Assembly (NCBI RefSeq): GCF_945882965.1
Contig: NZ_CAMCWY010000016.1
Coordinates: 1 to 63,589, forward strand
DNA: 63,589 nucleotides
Origin: Sphingorhabdus sp. EL138
GTDB taxonomy: Bacteria; Pseudomonadota; Alphaproteobacteria; Sphingomonadales; Sphingomonadaceae
Reading direction: 5' to 3'
Shown: piece by piece, positions 8,387 to 17,478 of the stretch
Layout of the letters: each line of letters begins with the position of its first letter
Position numbering within the stretch: the first letter of the stretch is position 1
Position numbers and translations under genes: made by a program
Notes under the pieces: generated by a model
What the model was told of the DNA's origin: nothing
Databases searched by the model: none
What the model saw: the letters and a program-made list of their open reading frames with translations, nothing else

Positions 8387-9637
8387 TTACCGAGACTTCT
8401 GTCGATCATTCTTGGCTTCCGACAAGTCTGCAACCGCCGAGGCAGCGAGTAGGAAGGCGCCAACGCCATAGATTTGTGTGTCGTCAAAAGTGTTCATTTC
8501 CGGCCGATCACTGATGGGTTGAACCCATCCCAGTTTGCCATTTTTATGGACTGCACGCGTTAAGGCTTGCCAGCCACGCTCAACATTTGGTTGGTAGACC
8601 AACGGATCGAGCAGACCGGAATTTATGCCCCAAGCCAGACCGTAAACGTAAAACGCTGTGCCACTTGACTCAGGTAAGGTGTCTTTTGGAGCACCAAGAA
8701 GCGATGCGTTCCAATAGCCATCGGTCTTTTGTATGGAGGCAAGCTTGGCCGCCATGGTCTGGAAAAGCCCCTCGAACCTCGCCCGATCTGGATCGGATTT
8801 CGGCAGATGCGTCAAAAGATTTGCTAGGCCAGCGAATACCCAGCCGTTGCCGCGGCTCCAGAATATCTTCTCGCCGTCCTTGCCCCGCCGTTCGAAAAAC
8901 CGGCTATCGCGAAAATACAGGCTGCTTTGTGCGTCCTGGAGATAGTCCGTCGCGGCCCAGAACTCAGATTTGGCAAACGCAGCATAACGCGGGTCGCCGG
9001 TTGCCTTGCTAAGTTCAACCAAGGCTGGGGGCGACATGAACAGGGCATCGCACCAGCACCACCGATCAAAGCATAGCGGATCCCCCGCACCGGCGGGGCG
9101 CTCGACAAAGGCGAGGTCTGTTTGTGACGGATAAGCTAAGATCAGATCAAAAGCCTTCCGCATAGGCGCGATAGCTTCTTGTCCTGCTCCATTACGTGCA
9201 GCCCATAGATAAGCTTGCCCAACTGCATGGTCATCGGCATGATACAGACGACGTCCCAATTCCCAGCGATTGCTCTCGCCCCGCGCCATGAGGAATTCCC
9301 GATACTGCGGTTTGAGACTGCGATCGGCGAGATGGGTCAGGCCGATGAAGAAAGCTCCCTGAACCCAGCCTTTTGGGTCGGTAGAATCGGCAGCGTTCCT
9401 TGGATGCACCTGACCAGCTGCAAGCATTGCAATCTGATGATCTGCGACCCTTTCCGCTATGGTTAGGACGCTTTGTCTTTTTACTGAGTGCGGCAAGCCG
9501 GAACGCGCCATTCCTGGATTTGACTTTGATACAGGATCAGTTCCGACCGGCGCTTCGGGCAGGCCATTGTTTGTGAAGCCGAGGCTTGCGAATGAAACGA
9601 TACTTGCGAGCAAAAGCCGGACGAGATTTGATTCCAT
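8387..9637 (-). CDS. GH105 unsaturated glycuronyl hydrolase
   Basis: A 416-residue GH88/GH105-family enzyme removing the unsaturated uronate left by polysaccharide lyases. An N-terminal signal segment covers about residues 5-22. The two family aspartates are visible: YHADDHAVGQ (Asp135/136, corresponding to YteR Asp88) and WCWCDALFM (Asp197, corresponding to YteR Asp143). FFERRGKDGEKIFWSRGNGW and DDTQIYGVGAFLLA are further family blocks. It is 75 bp before the lyase in the same direction, giving the standard lyase plus hydrolase pair. The product, unsaturated uronate, would feed the DhuI-KduD-KdgK genes at 48-51 kb. It is closely similar to the N-terminal half of the fusion at 14662. Confidence 0.88.
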   Translation of the reverse strand: MESNLVRLLLASIVSFASLGFTNNGLPEAPVGTDPVSKSNPGMARSGLPHSVKRQSVLTIAERVADHQIAMLAAGQVHPRNAADSTDPKGWVQGAFFIGLTHLADRSLKPQYREFLMARGESNRWELGRRLYHADDHAVGQAYLWAARNGAGQEAIAPMRKAFDLILAYPSQTDLAFVERPAGAGDPLCFDRWCWCDALFMSPPALVELSKATGDPRYAAFAKSEFWAATDYLQDAQSSLYFRDSRFFERRGKDGEKIFWSRGNGWVFAGLANLLTHLPKSDPDRARFEGLFQTMAAKLASIQKTDGYWNASLLGAPKDTLPESSGTAFYVYGLAWGINSGLLDPLVYQPNVERGWQALTRAVHKNGKLGWVQPISDRPEMNTFDDTQIYGVGAFLLAASAVADLSEAKNDRQKSR

Positions 9638-9698
9638 GATGCGTTCCTTCGTCTCATTCCCTGATAATGTGCTTTGAAGTGTTCTCTAAGCAAGGTGA

Positions 9699-10757
9699 CT
9701 ATAATACGACGCAATCCTTTAGCTCGGACGAAACGCTCCAGATGTTGAGACCGCCATCGCCGGCGTAAGTATCAATGTCGGCGAGCTCATCTTTGCTAAA
9801 TGCTAGGTTGCGCAGTGCTTTTAATGTGTCGGCAAGTTGGGCGACGGTGCGGGCTCCAACCAATGCTGAGGTCACACGCGGGTCGCGAAGAACCCACGCT
9901 ATAGCCATTTGCGCCAAGGTCTGCCCTCGCTGCTCCGCAATCCTATTCAAACCGTGTATCCGCTGCAAATTGTCTTCGGTCACCAAGTCGGGGCTAAATG
10001 ACCCAGCCTTGCCTGCACGAGCATCGGTAGGTACGCCATTCAGATACTTCTTAGTTAGAAATCCTTGCGCTAACGGCGAAAAAGCAATGCATCCAGTTCC
10101 CAAGTCATCCAGAGTTTCAAGGAGTTTGTCCTCGACCCAACGATTTAGCATCGAATAGGAGGGCTGGTGGATTAGGAGGGGAACATTATGACATGCTAGA
10201 ATTTCTGCAGCACGAGCTGTAAGCTCCGGAGAGTAAGAAGAAATGCCAACGTACAAAGCCTTGCCTTGTTGATGCAATGTAGCAAGCGCCCCCATGGTTT
10301 CCTCCAGTGGAGTGTCGACATCAACGCGATGGGAATAGAAGACGTCGACATAGTCAACGCCCATGCGTCTCAAACTCTGATCGCAAGAAGCAATCAAGTA
10401 TTTGCGCGACCCGCCAACATCACCATATGGCCCAGGCCACATGTCCCAGCCAGCCTTTGTCGAGATGATCAGTTCGTCGCGGTGCGATTTGAAATCAGTA
10501 GCCAGAACGCGGCCAAAATTATCCTCGGCTGAGCCGTATGGCGGGCCATAGTTGTTTGCGAGGTCGAAATGAGTGATCCCGTTATCGAATGCATAACGCA
10601 AGATCGACCTGCCTGTTTCAAAAACATCATCGCCGCCAAAATTCTGCCAAAGGCCCAGCGAGATGGCAGGCAGCTTCAGTCCACTGCGGCCGCAACGACG
10701 ATAAGGCATGGTATCGTATCTAGTGGAGGCAGCGGAATAAGGAACGGGAAAGGCCAT
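9699..10757 (-). CDS. Aldo-keto reductase (YghZ/Gpr type)
   Basis: A 352-residue NADPH-dependent aldo-keto reductase. The catalytic tetrad is complete: Asp65 and Tyr70 in FDLANNYG, Lys101 in STKAG and His143 in YSHRVD. The YGSAEDNFGR and YGDVGGSRKYL stretches are typical of the YghZ/L-glyceraldehyde-3-phosphate reductase and Kv-beta-like subgroup. ATG 10757 is preferred. It follows the GlcG-like gene stop by five bases, whereas the alternative TTG at 10766 would overlap it. No signal peptide is visible, so it is cytoplasmic. In this locus it may reduce a sugar or deoxy-keto-sugar intermediate, but the substrate cannot be deduced. Confidence 0.9.
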   Translation of the reverse strand: MAFPVPYSAASTRYDTMPYRRCGRSGLKLPAISLGLWQNFGGDDVFETGRSILRYAFDNGITHFDLANNYGPPYGSAEDNFGRVLATDFKSHRDELIISTKAGWDMWPGPYGDVGGSRKYLIASCDQSLRRMGVDYVDVFYSHRVDVDTPLEETMGALATLHQQGKALYVGISSYSPELTARAAEILACHNVPLLIHQPSYSMLNRWVEDKLLETLDDLGTGCIAFSPLAQGFLTKKYLNGVPTDARAGKAGSFSPDLVTEDNLQRIHGLNRIAEQRGQTLAQMAIAWVLRDPRVTSALVGARTVAQLADTLKALRNLAFSKDELADIDTYAGDGGLNIWSVSSELKDCVVL

Positions 10758-10762
10758 TTCAA

Positions 10763-11182
10763 TCAATCCAAAGAAGCAAGAATTGCAGCTACGCCGATTT
10801 GAGCGATTTCGAAGTCTTCTTCACCGGTCAGGCCACTGACACCGACAGACCCAATGCATGTCCCTTGGAAAAAGACCGGTGCCCCGCCCTCCCACCCGAG
10901 ATATCGGGAATCGCCATGATAATGAACGTCCCAACCGCCTTCCGCCGCGGCCTTGCCGAGATCACCACTGGGTTGGCGCAAGCGCGACGATGTGAATACC
11001 TTGTTGGTCGCGATGGTTGCCGTAGCGAAACCCGCGCCATTCATTCGTAATAGACCAACCAGCTCACCGTGACTGTCTGCAACAGCAACGCTTCCCGTTT
11101 TCTTGCGCGTCTTCAATTCGGCTATACACCGGTCAATAGCAATTCGCGCTTCGTCGTCGCCTAACTGGAAATAGGAATTCAT
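10763..11182 (-). CDS. GlcG/HbpS-like small protein
   Basis: A 139-residue protein of the GlcG/HbpS (haem-degrading) domain family, PF03928. It shows the opening helix LGDDEARIAIDRCIAELK, the VAVADSHGELVGLLRMNGA strand pair, ATNKVFTS, and the closing GGAPVF, IGSVGVSGLTGEEDFEIAQIG block. ATG 11182 is chosen because the extra upstream residues are non-homologous and hydrophobic and because an AGGGA site lies nearby. It is first in the minus-strand set and divergent from GH3. GlcG-like proteins accompany many oxidative catabolic clusters, with unknown biochemical role. Confidence 0.85.
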   Translation of the reverse strand: MNSYFQLGDDEARIAIDRCIAELKTRKKTGSVAVADSHGELVGLLRMNGAGFATATIATNKVFTSSRLRQPSGDLGKAAAEGGWDVHYHGDSRYLGWEGGAPVFFQGTCIGSVGVSGLTGEEDFEIAQIGVAAILASLD

Positions 11183-11318
11183 CAATAATGTCCCTGGTTG
11201 CGCTATCATTAGTTTGACTAACCAAAACATGAAAACGATGTCAATACTGCCGAGCTTCTTTATACCAAATCCATTGATAATCGCTTGCACTCGCTTTCAA
11301 TGTGGGGATATGTAGGAT

Positions 11319-11330
11319 GGAAACGTTACC
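11319..11330. promoter_or_regulatory. LacI-type operator with AACGTT core
   Basis: GGAAACGTTACC is a 12-bp dyad with one mismatch, 37 bp before the GH3 start and about 135 bp before the GlcG-like gene. The core differs from the GCGC/ACGC dyads of the xylan genes, fitting control by another LacI protein, probably the one at 5921. No second copy was found in this locus. Confidence 0.55.
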
Positions 11331-11367
11331 ATATAAATATCAATAGGTGCTGTGCGAGAGGGCAAAC

Positions 11368-13869
11368 ATGCGTACTAAAAGTTTGAAAATCCGCTTGTGG
11401 ATTATCGTGTCATCTCTTGCCCTAGTCGCGAGCACCTCTGCCGCAGAGTCCCGTCCTCGGTCCACGGCAACCGGCGCGACAGTCCATCCAAAGCTTTGGC
11501 CAGAAGCGAAGTCGCCCATTGGGCTCAGCGCATCGAAAGAGGCCAGGATCGGGCGCATGCTCGCCCAGATGAGCATTGAGGAAAAGGTCGGTCAGGTCAT
11601 TCAACCAGAGTGGAAGACTATTAAGCCCGAGGAAGTGACCAAATATCACATAGGCTCGATTGAGAACGGCGGCGGCGCTGTGCCGGGCGGTAACAAGCAT
11701 TCAACGGTCAAAGATTGGCTTGACTTGATAGAGCCCTATTATCAGGCGTCGGTTGTGCCAGGTAAGAAGGTCACTATACCCCTGATCTGGGCATCCGATG
11801 CAGTGCACGGTCATAATAATGTTTACGGCGCCACTCTCTTTCCGCACAATATCGGTCTCGGCGCTGCCCATGACCCTGAACTCTTGCGCCGCATAGGCGA
11901 AGTAACGGCTGCCGAAGTTCGATCAACGGGCATGGATTGGACGTTCGCTCCCACCATTGCTGTCGCGCGTGATGACCGCTGGGGGCGCAGCTACGAGAGC
12001 TATTCGGAAGACCCGAATATCGTTTCGCAGTATGCGGCCGCTATGGTTGCGGGCATACAGGGCACGGGGTCTGACTTCCTGGGGCCTGATCACGTTATTG
12101 CAACGGCCAAGCACTTCCTCGGCGACGGCTCTACGGATGGGGGCAGGGACCAAGGCGACTCCACAGTTTCGGAAGCGGACCTCTCCCGTCTGCATGGGGC
12201 GCCTTATGTTCAGGCCATCAATACCGGCACGCAATCTGTCATGGCCTCGTTCAATTCGTGGCACGGGGTCAAGTTGCACGCCAACAAGGCACTCCTGACT
12301 GACGTATTGAAGGGCAGGATGGGGTTCGACGGTTTTATCATGGGCGACTGGTTGGCTCACGGCCAGATACCCGGGTGCAGCAATTCTGATTGTTCGGTAG
12401 CTTTCAATGCTGGGCTGGACATATTTAACCAACCACAAGACTGGAAGGCTCTTTACGACAACTTAGTACGCCAGGTGAAGTCCGGTGAAATACCGAAGAG
12501 CCGTCTAGATGATGCGGTCCGGCGAATTCTGCGCGTTAAGTTTCGCATGGGCGTGTTTGATGCGCCGTCACCGGCCAATCGTGCGACGAGCCTCCAGCCC
12601 ATTGGGACGCCGGCGCATCGCGCTGTTGCTCGTGAAGCGGTTCGGAAATCCTTGGTCTTGCTCAAAAACAATGGTGTCCTTCCGATACGTCCGAACGCAA
12701 CCGTTCTTGTCGCTGGCGACGGTGCCAACAGCATCGCCATGCAATCCGGAGGCTGGACGTTGAGCTGGCAGGGTGCAGACAACGGTCCGAATGATTTTCC
12801 AGGTGCAACATCGATATATGAAGGCTTGAAGGCGCAGATCGAAGCTTCCGGCGGTCAAGCGCTACTAAGTCCGGATGGCACATCGCCTCAAAAGCCAGAT
12901 GTTGCCATCGTCGTTTTCGGTGAAAAGCCTTACGCGGAGTTCATGGGCGATCAGAGCGACGTGGCTTTGCATCACAATAACGTCGAAAGTCTGGAACTTA
13001 TCCGCAATCTCAAGAAGCAGGGTATACCAGTCGTCGCCGTCATGATGTCGGGGCGACCTCTGTACGTGAACCCCCAAATAAATGCAGCCGATGCGTTTGT
13101 GGAAGCGTGGCTGCCGGGCTCGGAGGGTGCTGGCGTTGCAGATGTTCTCTTGTCACGCCCTGACGGAACTCCCCAATATGATTTTCAAGGGCGGTTAAGC
13201 TTTTCGTGGCCCAAGCGCCCTGATCAAACGCCTCTGAACATCGGTGACGCAGCCTATGATCCTCAATTCGCTTATGGCTTTGGACTTTCTTACGCAACGC
13301 GGGTAGTAACGCCCATCTTGCCCGAGGTCGCCGACACGACGCGGTACGGCGAAAGGAACGTCTATTATACCAAAGGAGAAGTCTGGAACGGCTATAGGCT
13401 GTGGCTCGGCGACAGCAATGCGCCTCGCATGGACTATGTTGGAACCAAGACGACATTGTACGGTTCGGCAGGGTTAATGGCGGAGCCTCAAAGCGACGGG
13501 GCTGTGCACTTGGCTTGGAACGGCAAGTCCAAGGCTTGGGCAGAGATGGGCGCCAATAAACCATCAGACATTGCAAGAGAGGCCAACGGCGCCATGCTGC
13601 TTTCTCTCAACCTACGCATCAACGTGCCGCCGACGAGCGATGTCAGGCTCGGTGTGGGAAGCGCATCGGTACCAATTACTAGAGTTCTGAAAAGCCTTGC
13701 TCCTGGTGCTTACGCGACCATCGCGGTTCCATTGTCATGCTTCAAGGGGCAGGATTTGGCGGCCACTCCAACAATCTTGCACCTGGAAACAGGCGGTTCG
13801 CTTGACCTTTCTCTTGCTGACGTCAGGCTAACTGAAACCAAGGCGGGTGCCGCATGCCCCACGGAGTGA
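11368..13869 (+). CDS. Secreted GH3 exo-beta-glucosidase (ExoP-type)
   Basis: An 833-residue GH3 enzyme with signal peptide (about residues 1-29, ending STSAA). Features in order: the (beta/alpha)8 domain with SDAVHGHNNVYGATLFPHNIG, VARDDRWGRSYESYSEDP and KHFLGDGSTDGG; the nucleophile Asp327 in IMGDW; the alpha/beta sandwich with SGRPLYVNP and WLPGSEG; and a C-terminal beta-rich domain of about 170 residues as in ExoP glucan exohydrolases. Start ATG 11368 is taken for its signal peptide. The start of the next gene overlaps its last 16 bases. It has a close paralogue at 41018. The substrate is probably beta-glucan, gluco- or xylo-oligosaccharides. Confidence 0.92.
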   Translation: MRTKSLKIRLWIIVSSLALVASTSAAESRPRSTATGATVHPKLWPEAKSPIGLSASKEARIGRMLAQMSIEEKVGQVIQPEWKTIKPEEVTKYHIGSIENGGGAVPGGNKHSTVKDWLDLIEPYYQASVVPGKKVTIPLIWASDAVHGHNNVYGATLFPHNIGLGAAHDPELLRRIGEVTAAEVRSTGMDWTFAPTIAVARDDRWGRSYESYSEDPNIVSQYAAAMVAGIQGTGSDFLGPDHVIATAKHFLGDGSTDGGRDQGDSTVSEADLSRLHGAPYVQAINTGTQSVMASFNSWHGVKLHANKALLTDVLKGRMGFDGFIMGDWLAHGQIPGCSNSDCSVAFNAGLDIFNQPQDWKALYDNLVRQVKSGEIPKSRLDDAVRRILRVKFRMGVFDAPSPANRATSLQPIGTPAHRAVAREAVRKSLVLLKNNGVLPIRPNATVLVAGDGANSIAMQSGGWTLSWQGADNGPNDFPGATSIYEGLKAQIEASGGQALLSPDGTSPQKPDVAIVVFGEKPYAEFMGDQSDVALHHNNVESLELIRNLKKQGIPVVAVMMSGRPLYVNPQINAADAFVEAWLPGSEGAGVADVLLSRPDGTPQYDFQGRLSFSWPKRPDQTPLNIGDAAYDPQFAYGFGLSYATRVVTPILPEVADTTRYGERNVYYTKGEVWNGYRLWLGDSNAPRMDYVGTKTTLYGSAGLMAEPQSDGAVHLAWNGKSKAWAEMGANKPSDIAREANGAMLLSLNLRINVPPTSDVRLGVGSASVPITRVLKSLAPGAYATIAVPLSCFKGQDLAATPTILHLETGGSLDLSLADVRLTETKAGAACPTE

Positions 13870-14513
13870 AAATCGCAGGCCGCGCGGCCCCACCGATGCT
13901 TGCCCTGGCTCTGCTTGTTGGTCATGCGATCGCCGCAAACCCGGCCGCCGCCAAAGACCCGCAGGCGTCAAAGAATTCCTCTGGCCAACACCGCGTCGTG
14001 GTCTGGAATGGCGAAACCGCAAATGTGGGTGGCGGTTGGGTGAACCCGACGCGATCGACCTTTGGTCCACAAACAATAGAAGCGCATAGCGGATCTTCGG
14101 CGCTCGAATTCAAATTCTCGGGCGACAACGAGTGGATTGGCGCAGGCTGGAACTGGTTCAACTTCAAGACCGGTGACGACATAGGTACCGATGTTTCGGG
14201 GCTAGAAACCTTTAGCTTCTGGATAAAGGTTCGGGGCAAGCCCGTTCAGTTCCGGCTCAATCTGCAATGCAACGGGGCGGTGCTTGATACGCCCGAACAA
14301 CATTCCACGCGAATCGACGTCCTAACTTACGCGCCTGACATTTTTGACGACAATTGGCATGAAGTGCGAGTTCCACTTCGAGATTTAGTTGAGTCCAAAG
14401 GCTTCAACCCACACAACGTAAGTCAGATCCAACTTGATTTGACTGTTGGTGCTGACACGCAGAACAGCTTTTTCATCGACGACATCTCGTTCGACAATCG
14501 CCCATCCACGTAA
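13854..14513 (+). CDS. Secreted single-domain CBM-like (galactose-binding fold) protein
   Basis: A 219-residue protein with a signal peptide (about residues 1-27, hydrophobic MLALALLVGHAIA). The mature part is one beta-sandwich: GGGWVNPTRSTFG, SGSSALEFKFSGDNEW, LETFSFWIKVRGKPVQFRL, DNWHEVRVPL and FFIDDISFDN. This is the layout of CBM/CIA30-like jelly-roll domains with a final 'iDDI.f' strand. No catalytic domain is attached. It overlaps the GH3 gene by 16 bp and has AAGGCGGG before its ATG, so translation is probably coupled. It may anchor or present the polysaccharide to the neighbouring enzymes. Family number is not assigned. Confidence 0.75.
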   Translation: MPHGVKIAGRAAPPMLALALLVGHAIAANPAAAKDPQASKNSSGQHRVVVWNGETANVGGGWVNPTRSTFGPQTIEAHSGSSALEFKFSGDNEWIGAGWNWFNFKTGDDIGTDVSGLETFSFWIKVRGKPVQFRLNLQCNGAVLDTPEQHSTRIDVLTYAPDIFDDNWHEVRVPLRDLVESKGFNPHNVSQIQLDLTVGADTQNSFFIDDISFDNRPST

Positions 14514-14661
14514 TCAACAACTGCGCATGAAAGGCGTCGACATATTCGTTTTTATATTTGCACGGATCATTCACATGATCCGCCACATTGGAAAGATTGC
14601 CGGGCCGAGCAAGTTTGCCTGTCCACCCGGCGCGCTTGACGGTCCTTTCTGGGAGAAATGA

Positions 14662-16977
14662 ATGGCCATCTTTCGTAAAGCCGTTTCACTGGCATGCTGC
14701 GTATTGGCAGTCTGCGTGATGACCTCTGAGGTCCATTCGCGGGAACTTAGGCCCGCAAGCGCATCTGTGATTTCAGCGCCTTCAGCAATTCCTTGGAATC
14801 GACAAGAAGTTGTTGCACTGGCTGAAAAGGTCGGGAACTATCAATTGGCTACCATGGCAGCAGGCTTAAAGCCGAACCCCTCTGCCGCCTACCCCGACCC
14901 AAGAGGCTGGGAGCAGGGTGCACTGTTTGTCGGCCTCATGTCTTTGGCGGATCATTCGTCCCGGCCGGAATTCGCCGCAGTTATTCGCGCCCGAGGACAA
15001 GCCAACGGCTGGCGACTTGGTGACATGATCAATGACGCCGACGACCACATCATCGGATCGAGCTATTTCTGGGCATCGCGGCACGGTGCCGGTGACGCCG
15101 CGATTGTGCCGATGCGCGCGCGCCTCGACGAAATCCTGGCGAAGCCTCCGGTCAATGATCTAAACTTTGTTGGCAACGGTTTGACCTGCCGAGATCGCTG
15201 GTGCTGGAGTGATGCGCTATTCATGGCACCCCCTGTTTGGCTGGAAATGAGCAAGGTCACCGGCGATCTGCGTTACGCCAACTATGCAAAGAGAGAATTT
15301 CGCGCGACAACTGGCAAGCTCTATGACCCGGCATCGCACCTCTATTTCCGGGACAGCCGCTTTTTCGAGCGGCGCGGCATCAATGGAAAAAAGATATTCT
15401 GGAGCCTAGGCAACGGCTGGGTTTTCGCTGGTCTGGCGCGGATGATTTCGCTGCTTCCTGAAGGCGATGCGGACCGCACCTATATGGAACGCATCTTCAA
15501 AGAGATGGCAGTCGCGCTCATTGCACTTCAAAAGCCTGATGGTTTCTGGTCTCCGTCCTTGCTCGGCGATGCTGCGGTCAGTCCGCCCGAGTCAAGTGGT
15601 ACAGGCTTCTTCACGTACGGACTTGCGTGGGGTGTAAAAACTGGGTTGCTGGATCGATCCACGTACGAGCCCCATGTCCGCAAAGGATGGGCAGCTCTTG
15701 TTCGCTCCGTTCAACAGGATGGTAGACTCGGCTACGTCCAGTCGGTAAGCGACCGGCCCGAAGCTGTAGTTTATGATGATACCCAGCTATACGGTGTCGG
15801 TGCATTTTTGCTCGCTGCTGGTGAGGTGGCCGACCTTGACCTTCCGGCACCGCCTGTCGCTGCAAGCCTTGAAGTCCATAACCCTTCTCGCTTTGATCAG
15901 GGAGCGGCCCTTGCCCAGATCGCCATTGCACTGCCCGAAAGCGATGCTGGCGGATGGTCCATTGAGGCAGGCGGTATTGTCTATCCGGCGCAGTACGAAC
16001 GCGGGATCCTAAGCTTTGTCATGCCGATCAAGCAGCATCAAACGTTGCAGGTCAGCGTTCGGCCGCAACCCGCGCCTTTGCCCGAACTTGTCCACGCAAT
16101 ATTGAATGTACAAGACGGCGGGAAAATGGAAGCCGGATTGCTTAAGGGCGGGACTTTCCACCTGCGCAAGTCCTACCAAGTCCCCGCTGAACATTTTATC
16201 CATGATGGCCTGATCGCCTTTGAAGGCATAGGTTGGGAGTCGGACAAGGTTGCCTACAGGCTTTACTTGGATGAACGTAGCGTCACCGACATTTACGGCA
16301 AGAAATTACCTAGACCCATCCTGCCGTCCATAGGACAAAACGAAGGCGACTATCATGTAATGAATGATTGGGGGCAGGACATTTTTCAGGTCGACAAGAG
16401 CCTGGGGAGTGGTGGCATCGGCATCGTGAAAAACGGCAAGGCCGAACAAATCGGTCCATCGACTATTGCGGCCGAAGTTGCCAATACCGCAATTACAGGT
16501 CATGCAATCGTAACGCATTCCGACTTCGATTCCGGCGGAGGTTCGTTGCGTGCCCACTACAAGATTTCATACGGGCAGGCTCTTACCTTTGTCGATGCTG
16601 CAGCAACCGGATCAGTTTCTCCCTTTGCCGCAGGCTTCCGCCATCATCCAGGGGTTCTGCTACTGAAGGGTGGGAAGTCAGAAGCATGGAGCTATTTTGC
16701 TTCATGGGGCCAGCAGGCTCTTACGAATGATAATCTGGGCCTAGCCATTTTCTTCAAGCCAAAGGACACAACGGGAGACGTGCGAGACGATGGGCGAACC
16801 TATTTCGTGACATTTAAGGATCCAGGTCATGTGCGCTATGCTTTTGGCGCGACTTGGGTGCAGGACTTGAGCGGCGTGCGCGATCTGAACGGATTCAACG
16901 CCTGGCTTGACTCAACGGTCGACGGGCTAAATCATCCGGTTGTCGTAAAGTTACTCTCGAAACACGACAAGGATTAA
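14662..16977 (+). CDS. Two-domain GH105 unsaturated uronyl hydrolase fused to a DUF4861-like domain
   Basis: A 771-residue exported protein (signal about residues 1-27). Residues ~45-400 are GH105: NDADDHIIG (Asp127/128) and WCWSDALFM (Asp184) carry the two conserved aspartates, and FFERRGINGKKIFWSLGNGW is shared with the 416-residue GH105 at 8387. Residues ~410-771 form a second, beta-rich region with FEGIGWESDKVAYRLYLDER, YHVMNDWGQDIF and FRHHPG. This matches what I know of DUF4861 proteins, often found with GH88/GH105 and pectin or ulvan enzymes. GGGAGA precedes ATG 14662. The function of the C-terminal domain is unknown; a second uronate-active site is possible. Confidence 0.82.
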   Translation: MAIFRKAVSLACCVLAVCVMTSEVHSRELRPASASVISAPSAIPWNRQEVVALAEKVGNYQLATMAAGLKPNPSAAYPDPRGWEQGALFVGLMSLADHSSRPEFAAVIRARGQANGWRLGDMINDADDHIIGSSYFWASRHGAGDAAIVPMRARLDEILAKPPVNDLNFVGNGLTCRDRWCWSDALFMAPPVWLEMSKVTGDLRYANYAKREFRATTGKLYDPASHLYFRDSRFFERRGINGKKIFWSLGNGWVFAGLARMISLLPEGDADRTYMERIFKEMAVALIALQKPDGFWSPSLLGDAAVSPPESSGTGFFTYGLAWGVKTGLLDRSTYEPHVRKGWAALVRSVQQDGRLGYVQSVSDRPEAVVYDDTQLYGVGAFLLAAGEVADLDLPAPPVAASLEVHNPSRFDQGAALAQIAIALPESDAGGWSIEAGGIVYPAQYERGILSFVMPIKQHQTLQVSVRPQPAPLPELVHAILNVQDGGKMEAGLLKGGTFHLRKSYQVPAEHFIHDGLIAFEGIGWESDKVAYRLYLDERSVTDIYGKKLPRPILPSIGQNEGDYHVMNDWGQDIFQVDKSLGSGGIGIVKNGKAEQIGPSTIAAEVANTAITGHAIVTHSDFDSGGGSLRAHYKISYGQALTFVDAAATGSVSPFAAGFRHHPGVLLLKGGKSEAWSYFASWGQQALTNDNLGLAIFFKPKDTTGDVRDDGRTYFVTFKDPGHVRYAFGATWVQDLSGVRDLNGFNAWLDSTVDGLNHPVVVKLLSKHDKD

Positions 16978-16988
16978 GGAAGAGTAGG

Positions 16989-17477
16989 ATGATCACACTT
17001 TCGGTTAATGGCCAACCTCGACAACTTAAAGTACCAGACGAAATGCCCCTCCTTTGGGTGTTGCGGGACGAGCTGGATTTAAAGGGGACCAAATTCGGTT
17101 GCGGTGTTGCTCAGTGCGGTGCCTGTACGGTGCATATCGACGGAGAACCCGTGCGAGCGTGCATCACCCCGGTCGGCGGCATCGGTGACGGCAAAGTCGT
17201 GACTATAGAAGGCATAGCTGGAAACCGCCAGGGACGCGCCATTCAGGAAGCTTGGCTTGAACTCGACGTTATTCAGTGCGGCTATTGCCAGGCCGGTCAG
17301 ATTATGACCGCGACGGCTCTGTTGACCCAGAACCCCACACCTGACGACGCAGCCATTGACGTGGCGATGGAAGGCAATCTGTGTCGGTGCGCTACGTACA
17401 AGCGCATAAGGGCAGCGATCAAATCAGCATCTGGACAGCCCGTAGACGACACTCGCAACCGCGGCACGGAGGCCTGA
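16989..17477 (+). CDS. (2Fe-2S) small subunit of a xanthine-oxidase-family molybdenum oxidoreductase (IorA-like)
   Basis: A 162-residue iron-sulfur subunit. The plant-type cluster is bound by Cys38, Cys43, Cys46 and Cys58 (GCGVAQCGACTVHI...RAC). The second cluster uses Cys97, Cys100, Cys132 and Cys134 (QCGYCQAGQ...NLCRC). It transfers electrons from the molybdopterin subunit, whose gene begins one base after its stop. No own signal peptide is visible, so export would be by riding with the Tat-bearing partner, as in other IorAB/PaoABC-like enzymes. Eleven bases separate it from the GH105 fusion, so it belongs to the same operon. Confidence 0.93.
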   Translation: MITLSVNGQPRQLKVPDEMPLLWVLRDELDLKGTKFGCGVAQCGACTVHIDGEPVRACITPVGGIGDGKVVTIEGIAGNRQGRAIQEAWLELDVIQCGYCQAGQIMTATALLTQNPTPDDAAIDVAMEGNLCRCATYKRIRAAIKSASGQPVDDTRNRGTEA

Positions 17478-17478
17478 A

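Noticed and set aside
14527-14661. 44-codon frame ending right at the GH105-DUF4861 start
   Set aside because: No ribosome site and no family. The fit to the next start could be chance, as the gap is short and GC-rich.
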